Part shown: positions 33,509 through 43,600 of the stretch, piece by piece | Numbering within the stretch: the stretch's first letter is position 1 | How the letters are laid out: each line of letters opens with the position of its first letter | Assembly (NCBI RefSeq): GCF_002874965.1 | Contig: NZ_CP025624.1 | Location: forward strand, 3,286,001-3,350,000 | Source: Pseudomonas sp. NC02 | Lineage (GTDB): Bacteria; Pseudomonadota; Gammaproteobacteria; Pseudomonadales; Pseudomonadaceae | DNA length: 64,000 nt | Direction of reading: 5' to 3' | The notes under the pieces: model-generated | Databases searched by the model: none | What the model saw: the letters and a program-made list of their open reading frames with translations, nothing else | Told to the model about the DNA's origin: nothing | Translations under genes and position numbers: made by a program

Positions 33509-34786
33509 ATGTTAAGGCTGTTTCTGCGTCTGTATATCATCCTGGCCATTGGCTTGGCCGGGGCGATCTGGCTGGTGAACTACACCTTCGATGAGCTGTT
33601 GCCGGAAGCCAACGAAACCTACAACCGCGAAGCCCTGCGCGGCCCGGCGTATGGGGTGGTGGAACAATTGCGGCCGGTGACGGGGGAAGCGCGCGCCGCC
33701 CGCCTGGCCGAGTTGCAACCGCACTATGGGCTGCGCCTGGCGCTGGTGCAGCGGGACAGGCTGAAACTCACCGAGCGTGAACAGCAACTGCTGGCCAGTG
33801 GCGAGTTGGTGGTGCGTGGGGATTTCATGGAGTTCATCTCCAACATCGACGGCGGCCACCAACTGCTGGAAATCAAACTGCCGGAAGAGCCCAAGTGGCT
33901 GTACATGTGGGCCTATGGCTTTCTCGGCCTGTGCCTGGCGATTGTCCTGTACTTCTGGGTTCGGCCCCATTGGCGTGACCTGGAGCATATCCGCCTGGCC
34001 GCGCAACGTTTCGGTGACAACGATCTCGGCTCGCGCATCCTGCTGCCGCGCCGTTCTACCGTGCGCGAGCTGGCGGGGCACTTCAACCAGATGGCCGAGC
34101 GCATTGAAAGCCTGATCGCCAACCAGCGCGAGTTGACCAACGCCGTGTCTCACGAGCTGCGTACGCCGATTGCGCGGCTGTCGTTTGAGCTCGACCAGCT
34201 CAAGCAACAGGCCGATCCACGGGAGAGCCGCGCACTGATCGCCGACATGTATGCCGACCTCGGCGAGCTGGAAGAAATGGTCTCGGAACTGTTGACCTAC
34301 GCCAGCCTGGAACGCGGCGCCACGCAGATCACCCGTGAAAGCATCGAGGCCCACAGCTGGCTCGACAGTGTGATCGGCAGCGTCGCCCTGGAGGCCGAGG
34401 CGGCAGGCGTGCAGTTGCTGCTGCGCACCTGTGAAGTCGATTACATCCGTATCGAGCCGCGCTTTATGGCACGGGCGGTGATCAACCTGTTGCGCAATGC
34501 AATTCGCTACGCCGACCGGCGTGTGGAAGTGTCGCTGGTGAAGTTTGGCACCGGCTATGAAGTACGGGTCAATGACGACGGGCCCGGTGTGCCGGTGGAA
34601 GGGCGAGGGAAGATTTTCGAGCCGTTCCTGCGCCTGGACGCCAGCCGTGACCGCCGCACCGGTGGCTTCGGCCTCGGCCTGGCGCTGGTGCGGCGGGTGT
34701 GCCAATGGCATGGCGGGCAGGTTGAAGTGCTGGATTCGGAGTGGGGCGGGGCATCGTTCCGGATGACCTGGGCGTATGCCGAGTAA
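33509..34786 (+). CDS. Sensor histidine kinase, RstB-like
   Basis: This 425-residue kinase begins directly after the regulator's stop codon. It has two membrane segments (residues ~5-25 and 133-150), a ~105-residue periplasmic sensor, HAMP, HisKA with H215 in SHELRTPIARLSF, and HATPase with NLLRNAIRY, NDDGPGVP and GGFGLGLALV. Periplasmic features agree with RstB, a sensor linked to acid and low-Mg stress in enterobacteria; the signal in pseudomonads is not known from sequence. It phosphorylates the RstA-like regulator encoded upstream. Confidence 0.88.
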   Translation: MLRLFLRLYIILAIGLAGAIWLVNYTFDELLPEANETYNREALRGPAYGVVEQLRPVTGEARAARLAELQPHYGLRLALVQRDRLKLTEREQQLLASGELVVRGDFMEFISNIDGGHQLLEIKLPEEPKWLYMWAYGFLGLCLAIVLYFWVRPHWRDLEHIRLAAQRFGDNDLGSRILLPRRSTVRELAGHFNQMAERIESLIANQRELTNAVSHELRTPIARLSFELDQLKQQADPRESRALIADMYADLGELEEMVSELLTYASLERGATQITRESIEAHSWLDSVIGSVALEAEAAGVQLLLRTCEVDYIRIEPRFMARAVINLLRNAIRYADRRVEVSLVKFGTGYEVRVNDDGPGVPVEGRGKIFEPFLRLDASRDRRTGGFGLGLALVRRVCQWHGGQVEVLDSEWGGASFRMTWAYAE

Positions 34787-34812
34787 TCATCCAGGAGCCA
34801 TGGAGATCAAAT

Positions 34813-34900
34813 GTGGGAGCGGGCTTGCTCGCGAAGGCGGTGAATCAGTCGCCGGATACATTGACTGAAACACCGCCTTCGCGAGCAAGCCCGCTCCCAC
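34813..34900. repeat. REPIN (copy E)
   Basis: Inverted GTGGGAGCGGGCTTGCTCGCGAAGGCGGTG arms, which extend six bases further than in copy A, enclose a short loop of the subtype shared with copies B and G. It separates the convergent rstB-like and mipA-like genes. Confidence 0.93.
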
Positions 34901-34921
34901 ATTTTGATTGGGTTACCAAAG

Positions 34922-35725
34922 TTAGAACGTGTACTCGACCATCCCCATCACCGACGTCTGCAAGCGTCTCTCCACAATCGGGCTTTGCCCGGCCTTGTCT
35001 GCCAGGTACTGCACATCCAGCAGCGTCGAAAACTGTGTGTGCTCGCTGATCGGCAAGCTCCACACCAGATTCATCCCGTTGCTGATGTTGCCGCCGCTGG
35101 CCTTGTAGGCCTTGAAGCGACTCTGTGCGGCCTGGCCGGTGGTCACGCCGTACCAGGTCTGCAGGTAATTGCTGTCGCCAAAATGGCTGCTGAGGCTGGC
35201 ATCCAGCGAACCGTAGTCGCCGTCGTACAGGTTGGTGCCCAGGCTCAGTTCCAGGTGGGTGAACGCCTTGCCGGAATCCTTGTGATCATCTTCCTCAAGC
35301 GCATGCTCCAGGGTTGCGCCGAGAATCACCCCGCCCAGGTTATAGCTGCCACTGACACCCACCTGGGCGCGAGTCTTGATCTCGCCCATACCCTTGAGTT
35401 TCTTCGAGCCCGGGCGCCCGGTCTTGCTTTCGTCCTTGCGTGAGCCGCTGGCGCCGACGTAGGCGCTGAAGCTCGCGCCGCCGCCGTCATAACCCCAGCC
35501 CAGGCCCTTGTCGGTGTCGAGGAAAATCCCCCACGGGCTGACGATGGCCACCCCCAGCACCGGCGCGGTGACTCGCTCGTCGCTGCCGCTGTAGCGGGGC
35601 AGGTTGGCCACGCCGGCCTTGAGGGTGTATTCCCAGTCGTCGGCCAGCAGGGTGTCGGCGCTGGCCAGCAGGCACAGCGACGTCAGGGACAGGCACAGGT
35701 GTTTTGAACGCATGATGGTCTTCAT
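34922..35725 (-). CDS. MipA/OmpV family outer-membrane protein
   Basis: The 267-residue product has a signal peptide ending near LLADD, then a predicted beta-barrel: WEYTLKAGVANLPRYSGSDERVTAPVLGVAI at the N-terminus and the C-terminal VMGMVEYTF with terminal phenylalanine, as required by the BAM machinery. MipA/OmpV proteins are outer-membrane barrels, some scaffolding murein hydrolases, others induced by stress. It is co-directional with the serine-hydrolase-like gene, six bases downstream of its stop, forming an operon. Role in response to the RstAB-like system is possible but only by adjacency. Confidence 0.85.
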   Translation of the reverse strand: MKTIMRSKHLCLSLTSLCLLASADTLLADDWEYTLKAGVANLPRYSGSDERVTAPVLGVAIVSPWGIFLDTDKGLGWGYDGGGASFSAYVGASGSRKDESKTGRPGSKKLKGMGEIKTRAQVGVSGSYNLGGVILGATLEHALEEDDHKDSGKAFTHLELSLGTNLYDGDYGSLDASLSSHFGDSNYLQTWYGVTTGQAAQSRFKAYKASGGNISNGMNLVWSLPISEHTQFSTLLDVQYLADKAGQSPIVERRLQTSVMGMVEYTF

Positions 35726-35731
35726 GTGAGG

Positions 35732-37555
35732 TCAGAGACTCAAGGGGTTGTGGGGAGAATCGGTACGTTTGAAGTGGTAGCCGGAGGCGCTCAGGCCATT
35801 GACCTGGCGACTCACGGTATCGCCCAGGCCATAGCCGTTGCCGGCCAGCACCGCGTGGGCGTTGTCCACGGGCAGCAGGATGTAGTCGGTCAGCGGCTCG
35901 TCGTGCAGTTGGCCGCGGATCACCAGGAAGCCGTTCTCCAGGCGCACGCTGATGCCGCTCAGGGGCGCGTCGGGCTCATGGGTGTTGAGCACTTGATAGG
36001 TACCGATGGTGTCGGCCCAGGCATTGCTCAGCGGGGTCGGTTCGATGCGTTCGCCCACCGGGACGCGTTGGCCGTGGCTGCGGGCGGTGAGCATCTGGCG
36101 CCCTTGCACCGTTACCACATCCAGCTGCACACGGCCCAGTTCGCCGAGGTCCTTGAGCCAGAAGCCGAGGAATTTCTGTTGTGCCCGCAGCCAGCCCTGG
36201 CCGTCGCGCAGCAGTTCGAAACGGGTGTCGGCCAACTCGCCATACAGCTGGCCGTTTTCGTCCTTGATACGGAAGACACCCCAGGCCGTGGCGTAGAAAC
36301 CCGCCAGGCGCCTGCGGTCGATCGCGGCGGGCACCTGGCGGATTTTCAGGCCGTGGGCGGGCGCCTGGCAGTTGTCGGCACACACCGGGTCGCCGGTCTG
36401 GGCCTGGAGCATCAGGCGCAGAGTGTCGGTGGTCAGGGACACCACCATCTCTTCGGCGTTGCTGTCGTTGGCCATCACGATCACGGCCAGTTGCTGGTCC
36501 GGCAGCATCGTCAGTTGCGCCGCGAAATCATCTCCGCCACCGCTGTGCTGGAAGGTGCGAATGCCGGGGCCCACCGGCTCATCGCCGCAAGGGGCGAGAA
36601 ACCACCCCAGGCCCATCTGGCAGTCGAAGTCCAGGGCGTTGCCGGTGTTTTGCTGGGTGAACATCTCATCAATCGACTGGCTGCCCAGTAGCTGTCTGTC
36701 TTTATAGAGGCCCCGGGCGAAGAGCATGCGCACGTAGTGGCTGAGGTCCTTGGGGCTGCTCCACAAGCCACCGGCCGCAAGGTCGCGCACCTGGGCGTCG
36801 GCGCTGACGGTGCCGTCTGCATAACCCCGGGCGCGAAAGCCCGGTTGCGCGCCGGTGCCGACGAAGCTCGACTGGTTCATCTCCAGGGGCTTGAGCAGGC
36901 TGCTTTGCAGTCGGGTTTCGAAATCCTGCCGACTGCTGCGTTCGATGGCGGCGCCGACCAGGGCGTAGCCGAGGTTGGAATAGGCCACCTGGGTCCCCGG
37001 TGGCGTGCTCAGCCAAACCCCTGAAATACGCATTGGCATCTGGCCCATGGCGAAGGTGTTGCGCACGTCCCGCAGGTGTTCGCTGGGCAGGCCGGACTGG
37101 TGGCTGAGCAGGCGGCGCAGGGTGATGTCGCGGTCGGCGGCAGCCTGGTCGGAATGAAAGCGCGAGCGTACGTAGAACTCCCGCAGGGTGTCCTGGATCG
37201 GGGCGTCGAGGGCCAGGCGCTGTTGCTCCACCAGTTGCAGGGCGGCGGTGGCGGTCAGCAGTTTGGAGAGGGCGCCGGCGCGGAATGCGGTGTTGGGGGT
37301 GACGGGTTTGCCCAGGGCCTTGTCGGCCAGGCCAAAGCCCTGGGCCCAGATCAGTTCCTGGCCGTTGACCAGGGCGATGGACAGGCCGGGTATGTTTTGC
37401 CTGGCCATTTCGCTGGGAATGCGTTTTTGCAGGTAGCGGATGATTGCGCTGTAGTCGCCCTTGGGAATGGGCGGCGGGGCCGGCGGCTGGCCGTGGCAGC
37501 CGAGGCTGCCCAGCAGGCAACCCAGCAGCGGAATACTGCGCAATGTGCGAAACAT
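35732..37555 (-). CDS. Serine hydrolase/beta-lactamase-fold lipoprotein with missing catalytic serine
   Basis: Starting at ATG 37555 the product is 607 residues. The N-terminus is a lipoprotein signal (LLGCLLGSLGCHGQ). A class C beta-lactamase/PBP4-like domain follows (about residues 30-390). The SxxK motif position reads FRAGALSK, where FR.GS.SK is usual, so the nucleophile is Ala95 while Lys98 is retained. The YSN motif (Y192) and HSGGG are present. A ~200-residue C-terminal beta-rich extension follows, as in larger serine hydrolase family members. It is probably a periplasmic peptidoglycan- or ligand-binding pseudoenzyme, unless another serine is used. Forms an operon with the MipA gene. 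Confidence 0.78.
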   Translation of the reverse strand: MFRTLRSIPLLGCLLGSLGCHGQPPAPPPIPKGDYSAIIRYLQKRIPSEMARQNIPGLSIALVNGQELIWAQGFGLADKALGKPVTPNTAFRAGALSKLLTATAALQLVEQQRLALDAPIQDTLREFYVRSRFHSDQAAADRDITLRRLLSHQSGLPSEHLRDVRNTFAMGQMPMRISGVWLSTPPGTQVAYSNLGYALVGAAIERSSRQDFETRLQSSLLKPLEMNQSSFVGTGAQPGFRARGYADGTVSADAQVRDLAAGGLWSSPKDLSHYVRMLFARGLYKDRQLLGSQSIDEMFTQQNTGNALDFDCQMGLGWFLAPCGDEPVGPGIRTFQHSGGGDDFAAQLTMLPDQQLAVIVMANDSNAEEMVVSLTTDTLRLMLQAQTGDPVCADNCQAPAHGLKIRQVPAAIDRRRLAGFYATAWGVFRIKDENGQLYGELADTRFELLRDGQGWLRAQQKFLGFWLKDLGELGRVQLDVVTVQGRQMLTARSHGQRVPVGERIEPTPLSNAWADTIGTYQVLNTHEPDAPLSGISVRLENGFLVIRGQLHDEPLTDYILLPVDNAHAVLAGNGYGLGDTVSRQVNGLSASGYHFKRTDSPHNPLSL

Positions 37556-37752
37556 GATGAGCACCCGAGGGGTGGTTTGGATGCTCGAATGCTAGGGGCG
37601 GGCCGTCGATGAGTCTTTGTGAGCTTTGTCGGGAAACTGTCAAAGACTGTTAATACAGGCCGCCCCTAGCGGGTTTGCTCCATTGCCGCAGCTCCAGCAT
37701 CAGCTATACCTAATGCTCAACGCTTCCTCAACGTCAGCCAAGGAGTCTCGCG

Positions 37753-38424
37753 ATGAAACTGGGAATAATGATCAGCACCGTGTGTATTGCCACGATCGGG
37801 GTGATGGGGTGTTCCAGCAAGGTGACGCAGCCGGACGAATACTCCGGGTTTCTCTCCGACTACAGCAACCTCAAGGAAGCCAAGTCGCCATCGGGCGCGC
37901 AGGTGATGCGTTGGGTGGACCCCAACCTGAGTCTGAGCCGCTATAACGCGGTGTACATCGAGCCCACCCAGTTCTACCCCAAGCCGCAAGCCAGCACCAG
38001 GATCCCTGAAAGCACCTTGCAGGGCATCAGCACCTACTACAGCCAGGCGCTCAAGCGCGAACTGGAAAAGTCCTTGCCGCTGGCCGACGGACCAGGCCCG
38101 GGCGTGATCGTGGTGCGCGCGGCGATCACTGCCGTCAGCAGCAAGACCGAAAGTCTCAAGCCCTATGAGTACATTCCTGTCGCCCTGGTGGTCGCCACGG
38201 TCAGCACGGGCGCCGGGATTCGTGACCAGGAAACCACCTTGGGCACCGAAGCCCAATTCCTCGACGGTGCCAGTGGCAAGGTGGTCGCCCAAGTCGTGCG
38301 CAAAGGCACCGGTAAACCGTTGGCAAACGACTCCCAGGTGATGAAAGCCGATGACGTGAAAAGCGTCATCGACGGCTGGGCGTCGGACCTGCATCAATCG
38401 TTTTTGAAGCTTAAAAAGGGCTAA
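37753..38424 (+). CDS. DUF3313 lipoprotein
   Basis: The 223-residue product has a type II signal peptide (MKLGIMISTVCIATIGVMGCSS; lipidated Cys20) and the DUF3313 pattern: DEYSGFLSDYSNLKEAKS, VDPNLSLSRYNAVYIEPTQFYP, and ALKRELEKSLPLADGPGPGVIVVRAAIT. Members are cell-envelope lipoproteins of unknown role. It lies alone between the serine-hydrolase-like gene (divergent, 197-base gap) and the convergent DUF1254 gene. Confidence 0.82.
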   Translation: MKLGIMISTVCIATIGVMGCSSKVTQPDEYSGFLSDYSNLKEAKSPSGAQVMRWVDPNLSLSRYNAVYIEPTQFYPKPQASTRIPESTLQGISTYYSQALKRELEKSLPLADGPGPGVIVVRAAITAVSSKTESLKPYEYIPVALVVATVSTGAGIRDQETTLGTEAQFLDGASGKVVAQVVRKGTGKPLANDSQVMKADDVKSVIDGWASDLHQSFLKLKKG

Positions 38425-38454
38425 GCCTCAAACGGTGCGCGACTTGAGCGGGTG

Positions 38455-39855
38455 CTATTTGATCGGTGTGAGCGGTGGCTGCTTCCATTGCCCGTTACCC
38501 ACTTCAGGCTTGGGCAGGTAAATGCGCAATAGGGCATAGAACGGGCCGGGTGGTGCTGGCAGCCAGTTGCTTTGTTCCGCCTTCGGTGGCTCGTGGTGCG
38601 CGACCAACAGCGTCAGGCCGCCATCGGCGTCGAGCTTGAAGTTGGGCAACATCCCCGACGTGAGCACGTAGCGCTTCTTCAGGTTGGGGGTCAGCAGATT
38701 GGTCTTGGCGTTGTACATGGTCAGTGACCAGAATGCGTCGGTCGGTGGCAACTGGTCCTTGGCGAAGTGCAGGGTGTAGCTGTGGCGTGCGCCGTTGGCG
38801 GGTTTGCCCTCGCTGTCCACGGAGTAGCGCAGGTAGGCCGTTTCATCGCCGGAGTTGCCAAACAGGTGCAGGTTGGCGCCAGCGTAGCGGTACAGGTAGT
38901 TGTTTTGAAGGTGGTCGCGATTGCCGAACAGGTCTGCACTGGATACTTGATGGGTATCGATCTTGTCTTTTTTGAAGGCTGCATACTCGGCTTTGCCGTC
39001 GGCGATGCCGTCATCCAGCGCTTTGCGTTGCTCAACCGTCAGGGCCTTGAGGTCGAACGGTTTACCCGCCTCGACGCCGATCCTGGCAAAACGCGCGAGC
39101 ACGTCTTTCTCACTGTCCTGCGGTGCTGCGTAGGCCAGCATGAAGTTCAGATAGCGGAACAGATGCACGCTGTCGCTCATGTTCGGCGTAGGCTTGGGCC
39201 AGGCAATTTTCGGCGGCTTGATGGGTTTGGGCTGCTTCACGTAGCTGCTCAGGGTCTGGACCTTATAGCCGCCCTGGATCTGTCTGACTTTGCCCAAGTC
39301 CTTTTCATCGAACAATTGAGTGCGGTACAGGGCGTAGGCGATGTTGCTTTCGCTGTACACGACGCGGTCGATATCGGTTGGCTGCTGGCCTTTCCAGCCC
39401 GGGCCGGCAATCATGTAGTGGCCACCGTTGTTACCGGTGCTGCGGGTACCCAGATAGCCGAAGTTCTGCGTGTAGAGGTCGACCAACTGCACGGCGTAGT
39501 AGCGGTTGTCTTCGATCCTGGGCAGGGTCAACACCACGGGCTCGGCCCGCAGATCGAGCCAGACAAAGGAGTTGGGCGTGTCCGGGTTGGGGGTGGGAAT
39601 CGCTGTATCTTTAGGGGTTATCGCCTGCGCGGTGTTCCCGATGTGGTTGAACGGCGCCTTGAAGTTCGCCCCGGTCTTGTCGACAGCCTGGGTGTAGAGA
39701 GTCTTGTACATCTCCACCACCGGGAAGCCATAAAGATAGGCTTCCTTGGCGATGGCCCGGGCTTCACTCGGCGTGGCGGTGAAATCGGCCCAGGCGCCGG
39801 TACTCATGAAAATCGAGAGGCTCGCCAACAGCAGGCGCGTCGGTGTTCGAATCAT
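38455..39855 (-). CDS. DUF1254/DUF1214 periplasmic protein
   Basis: This 466-residue protein has a Sec signal peptide (to about residue 23, STGAWADF). The DUF1254 domain (EARAIAKEAYLYGFPVVEMYKT, TPNPDTPNSFVWLDLRAEP, NRYYAVQLVDLYTQNFGYLG) is followed by DUF1214 (LPPTDAFWSLTMYNAKTNLL, LPAPPGPFYALLRIYLPKP). Such two-domain proteins are periplasmic and widespread in pseudomonads; the function is unestablished. AAGGA precedes the ATG at a normal distance. Monocistronic, convergent with DUF3313. Confidence 0.87.
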   Translation of the reverse strand: MIRTPTRLLLASLSIFMSTGAWADFTATPSEARAIAKEAYLYGFPVVEMYKTLYTQAVDKTGANFKAPFNHIGNTAQAITPKDTAIPTPNPDTPNSFVWLDLRAEPVVLTLPRIEDNRYYAVQLVDLYTQNFGYLGTRSTGNNGGHYMIAGPGWKGQQPTDIDRVVYSESNIAYALYRTQLFDEKDLGKVRQIQGGYKVQTLSSYVKQPKPIKPPKIAWPKPTPNMSDSVHLFRYLNFMLAYAAPQDSEKDVLARFARIGVEAGKPFDLKALTVEQRKALDDGIADGKAEYAAFKKDKIDTHQVSSADLFGNRDHLQNNYLYRYAGANLHLFGNSGDETAYLRYSVDSEGKPANGARHSYTLHFAKDQLPPTDAFWSLTMYNAKTNLLTPNLKKRYVLTSGMLPNFKLDADGGLTLLVAHHEPPKAEQSNWLPAPPGPFYALLRIYLPKPEVGNGQWKQPPLTPIK

Positions 39856-40088
39856 GTTGTTGCGTCCTTACTGAGTCAGTCGGATATCGTCGAGTTTTCA
39901 GCTGTTATAAAAGCAGGCTCCGGTGGGCGCGTACAGTCGCAACTAGCTGAACCTTTGCGTGTCAGGCAGAGTTTGCACTCAGTTGCTCGGGAAGTCTTTT
40001 GGCACGTGAGGTTCAACGCAAAGATCTATCGATCAGTTGACATCAACGAGATCAAGTGCCGCCTGTGAAAGGCGGCATCGGGGGGCAG

Positions 40089-40448
40089 TCAAGGCAGTAT
40101 GGACTTTACCTTGTCACGCAACTGATCAATCGAGAACGGCTTGCCGATCACCTGCATGTCGGCTGGCGAATCGATATTTTCGGCATAACCGCTGGCGAAC
40201 AGGATGGGCAGGGCGGGGCGTATTTCACGGGCCTTGAGGGCCAGTTGCTTGCCGTCCATGTCCGGCAGGCCGACGTCGGTCATCATCAGGTCGATGGTCT
40301 GGTCGGTGTCTTGAACTATTTTCAAGGCTTCTTCGGCATCGGCCGCTTCAAGCACTTGGTACTCCAGCTCTTCGAGGACATCGACGATCAACATGCGCAC
40401 GATGGCGTCGTCTTCGACTACAAGGATGGTGGAGGGGGCGGCTGACAT
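40089..40448 (-). CDS. Stand-alone CheY-like receiver protein
   Basis: From ATG 40448 the product is 119 residues, a single receiver: VVEDDAIVR acidic pair, phospho-acceptor D58 in MMTDVGLPDMDG, ASGY in place of the Thr/Ser switch segment, and IGKPF lysine. There is no output domain. It closely resembles the C-terminal receiver of the hybrid kinase at 51095-52765 (same ...TDVGLP.M.G, ITGY/ASGY and TKPF/GKPF blocks), suggesting a phosphorelay partner or paralogue. A longer frame to 40532 lacks a ribosome site. Confidence 0.85.
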   Translation of the reverse strand: MSAAPSTILVVEDDAIVRMLIVDVLEELEYQVLEAADAEEALKIVQDTDQTIDLMMTDVGLPDMDGKQLALKAREIRPALPILFASGYAENIDSPADMQVIGKPFSIDQLRDKVKSILP

Positions 40449-40664
40449 AGTGGAGGTTCCCGAACAGTGGAAGGGGCAGGTCTTGGGCGATGGGAAGACC
40501 GTTTTCATCCTGAGTATTGTCGGTCCCGGCAAGTTCCCCAGATAAGCAAAACATTGTGCCGGTAACGGCTACAAATGTCGCGTATCACCGCCACTCACTT
40601 GCCAGGGGCTTGCTGGAACAACCAGCAAGCCCCGGCCATGGTCTCAAGCTGCCGGTTTTATCGG

Positions 40665-43600
40665 TTAAAGGGATCCGTACACCAACCCATGTACCCGGCT
40701 CTGGTTCTCGCTTGCCTTGAAGGTGCTGACCGTATATTCCGGGTTTGTCGGCGTCCCAAACGCTCCCGGGATGAGCGGCGTCTTACTGTTGGCCAGCGAT
40801 TCCTTCATTCCTTTCTTCATGGCGTCCTCGGTCGGAAAATTGACCAATCCGAAATTGGGGTCGAAATAGAACCATTTTCGCGTGCCGCCTTCCACGATCA
40901 CTCCCGCTGTCATCGCGTGGACGGGCGTGGCGATGATGAGTGTCTTGGACGTCGTCGCGTTGGCCAGGTCATCGATGATGGCCTGATAGGACTTTTGCGT
41001 GACGACTTCAGCCGAGTGCGGTCGCTTTCTGAAGTGATCCTGGGCTTCGCTCATGTCCTTGATGAACCTCGCCGATTTTGGGTTGGTTTCCTTGGTTGCC
41101 GCTGCAATGAAAAGCTTGTCGATGTACTCGTCCTGTTTTCCAACGGACACGGCGTAGGCCATTGCGTTGGCTAACACGCCACATTCGCCTCCGGTCACCG
41201 TGTCCACCTGGCTCAAATAGAAATTCTGGGGCATGCCCCGGAGCTTGATGCCGGGGATGCGCTCAATTTCGGCTTTGTAGAACTCATAGTTTTTAAGGCC
41301 GACTTCTGATCGCTTTTTGCCTATTGACTGTGCCAGGGCGCCGATTTCTTCGGGGCTTCGATTCGGCTTAAGTGCCAGTTCCATGAGCTCTGCGATATCC
41401 ATGGAGCCCGAGTAGCCCGGGATGTCATCCACTACCCCGTTGTTATAGCCACGCATATACGCATCGTGGCTCGTTGTTCTGGCGTGTTCCTGCGTAGCCT
41501 TGAATGAGTTGGATAATTGCTTGGAGGGTGTGTTTTGCGCCTTGGTGGCCGGCCCTCCGACAAAGTACTCCCAGAAGCTTTCAACGTTGTCCTGGACCGA
41601 CACGGTCTGTGGCGTGAACCCCTTCAGCGGTGGGCCATAGGGTTGTTTCTTGAGGGCGTCGTACGCGTACCATTCGCCCTTGTTCAATACAGCGGAGGCT
41701 TCGACGGTTTGATCCGCCAGCTTGATGGTGCCGATTGCCGCGACGCCATGTTCCTTGCCGGCGGCTTTCAACAGGTCATGGCTGCCGGCTGCCCCCTTGA
41801 GTTTGTTTAGCCCGTTAATGCTTTTTTCGACTACAAACTTGCCGCCCCGGTTAATCAGTCCTGCGCCTCCCAGAAGCAAATCGCCCAAGCCGCCCACCGG
41901 GTTCAAGGCGCCGATGGTGGCGACACCGATCTTTTTGGCAACATTCAGCGCCTTGGCGCCTGCACTGAGGGCTTTTGTGCCCGCCTGTGCCGCTTTGGAC
42001 GAACTCAGGCTGACAAAGCCCAGCAGGTCCAACTGGAGGTCAATCGCCCCCTCCAGGTAATTACCCTTGGTAAAGTTGGCAATCGCTGACTTGAAGGGAA
42101 TGAGGTCGAGGAAGAAATGGGTCACCTTCAACTCGGTTTCCATTTGCTTGTCGTAGGTCGTGGCGCCTTTGGCTTGCTTGACGACATCCTCGTTGCCCAG
42201 GTCGAGGTTTTCGACAAATGCCTCCGCGATGTACTGGGTACGGGCGGTGGCAAAGCTGTTGGGAGGCAGTGGGTTCGTGTCTGTACTGGCTGAGCGCTCG
42301 GGCTCACTGGCCTCTGAAGCGTCGAATTTTTTTATTCTGTTTTCCTCGATCGCCAGTTCCCATGTACTCGCAGAGAAATCCTGGGGCGTTACTTTTTTGA
42401 TGCTGCCGTTTTTTATGTCCAGCCTATAGGTAACAGGTTCCGTGCCACCCTCTACCTGTATCAGCAGCTCATTTTTAATCGGTTTGAAAAGCGAGGTGAC
42501 CAGGTTTGGGCCCAATTGATAAACAGAGGGCTGGTAAAAAGTGAGGTTGCCCTGCTCGATGTTTTTTCGATCTTCCAGCGGCAGGCTGGCGATCAGGTGC
42601 TTTACGGTGGTGGCAACCCCGTCGTTCAACGACTTGATCGACGCTTCAAACTGCTTTTGAAATGTCGCGTTTACGTCGAACTTGAGCGACTGGCCTTCCA
42701 GTGCCTGGGTGATGTCTGGATCCTTGGATTCCCAGGTGTAATCGCCCAAGCCACTCATGGCGATGTCCAGCAACGAATGCAGGCCCGCAGGTGCGCGGTT
42801 TGGGTCGTAGAGCGGTACGCCAAACTGTTGTTGGCGGGTGTCCTTCACCGTCAGGGCCTTTTTTTCAAACGGCACATCCTCGCCAAATCGCTCTTTGAGC
42901 TGGGCCAGTGCAATGGCCTTGCGGCTCGGGATATCGGTCTCCAGCAGGGTGGAGGCCTTCATGCGTTCATCCACCTGCTGAGTGAACTCGACGCGTATCG
43001 CTTCCAGCTGGTCGGGGCTGTAGGCATCGTTGGGTTGTTTGCTGATAACGCCGTTGGCCACTGCCCAATCAATCAGCGCTGCCCTCTGTGCGCTTTGGGT
43101 CACGGCGGGCTCGGCGAGTGCAGCGCTTTCGGCCTTGAGCATCACTTGTGCGAAAGTCATGTTCGGTACCGAGCCCGGCGACTGCGCTTCAATCGACGCC
43201 GCCGCAACCGCCAGGTTGACCCAGGCCGGGCTGCCATAGGTCACGCTGGCCGGGATGTCTTTGATCAGGAACTCCGGGGATGTTCTTGCCAGCAATACGT
43301 AAGCACCCGCCTGGGCCATTTCGGGGCTCGTTCTGCCCTTGCTCGACAGGTGTGCGCTCAGCCCGTTGACGATGGCAGAGGCCGGCTTGCCCCAATGTTC
43401 TTCACTGGCCACGTCGAAACCGGCCAGTTTGTTCCGTTGAGGCGCCTGGATTGACTCGGGATCCATCTGTGCACTGATGGCGGCCAGCAGGTAGTCGTAA
43501 TGGCTGTTCTTGGTCTCGATACCATTGAGCCCGCGCTGCAGGGCCTGGCCCATCAGTTGGCCTTCGGGCGAGCTTAAAAGAAACTCGAGGATCTTCGCCG

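Noticed and set aside
34741..35049. Open frames across REPIN E and similar repeats
   Set aside because: Short frames crossing repeats in both directions without start signals; repeats explain them.
40533..40664. Short frames between the lone receiver and the effector-like gene
   Set aside because: No ribosome site and no coherent protein; treated as intergenic.
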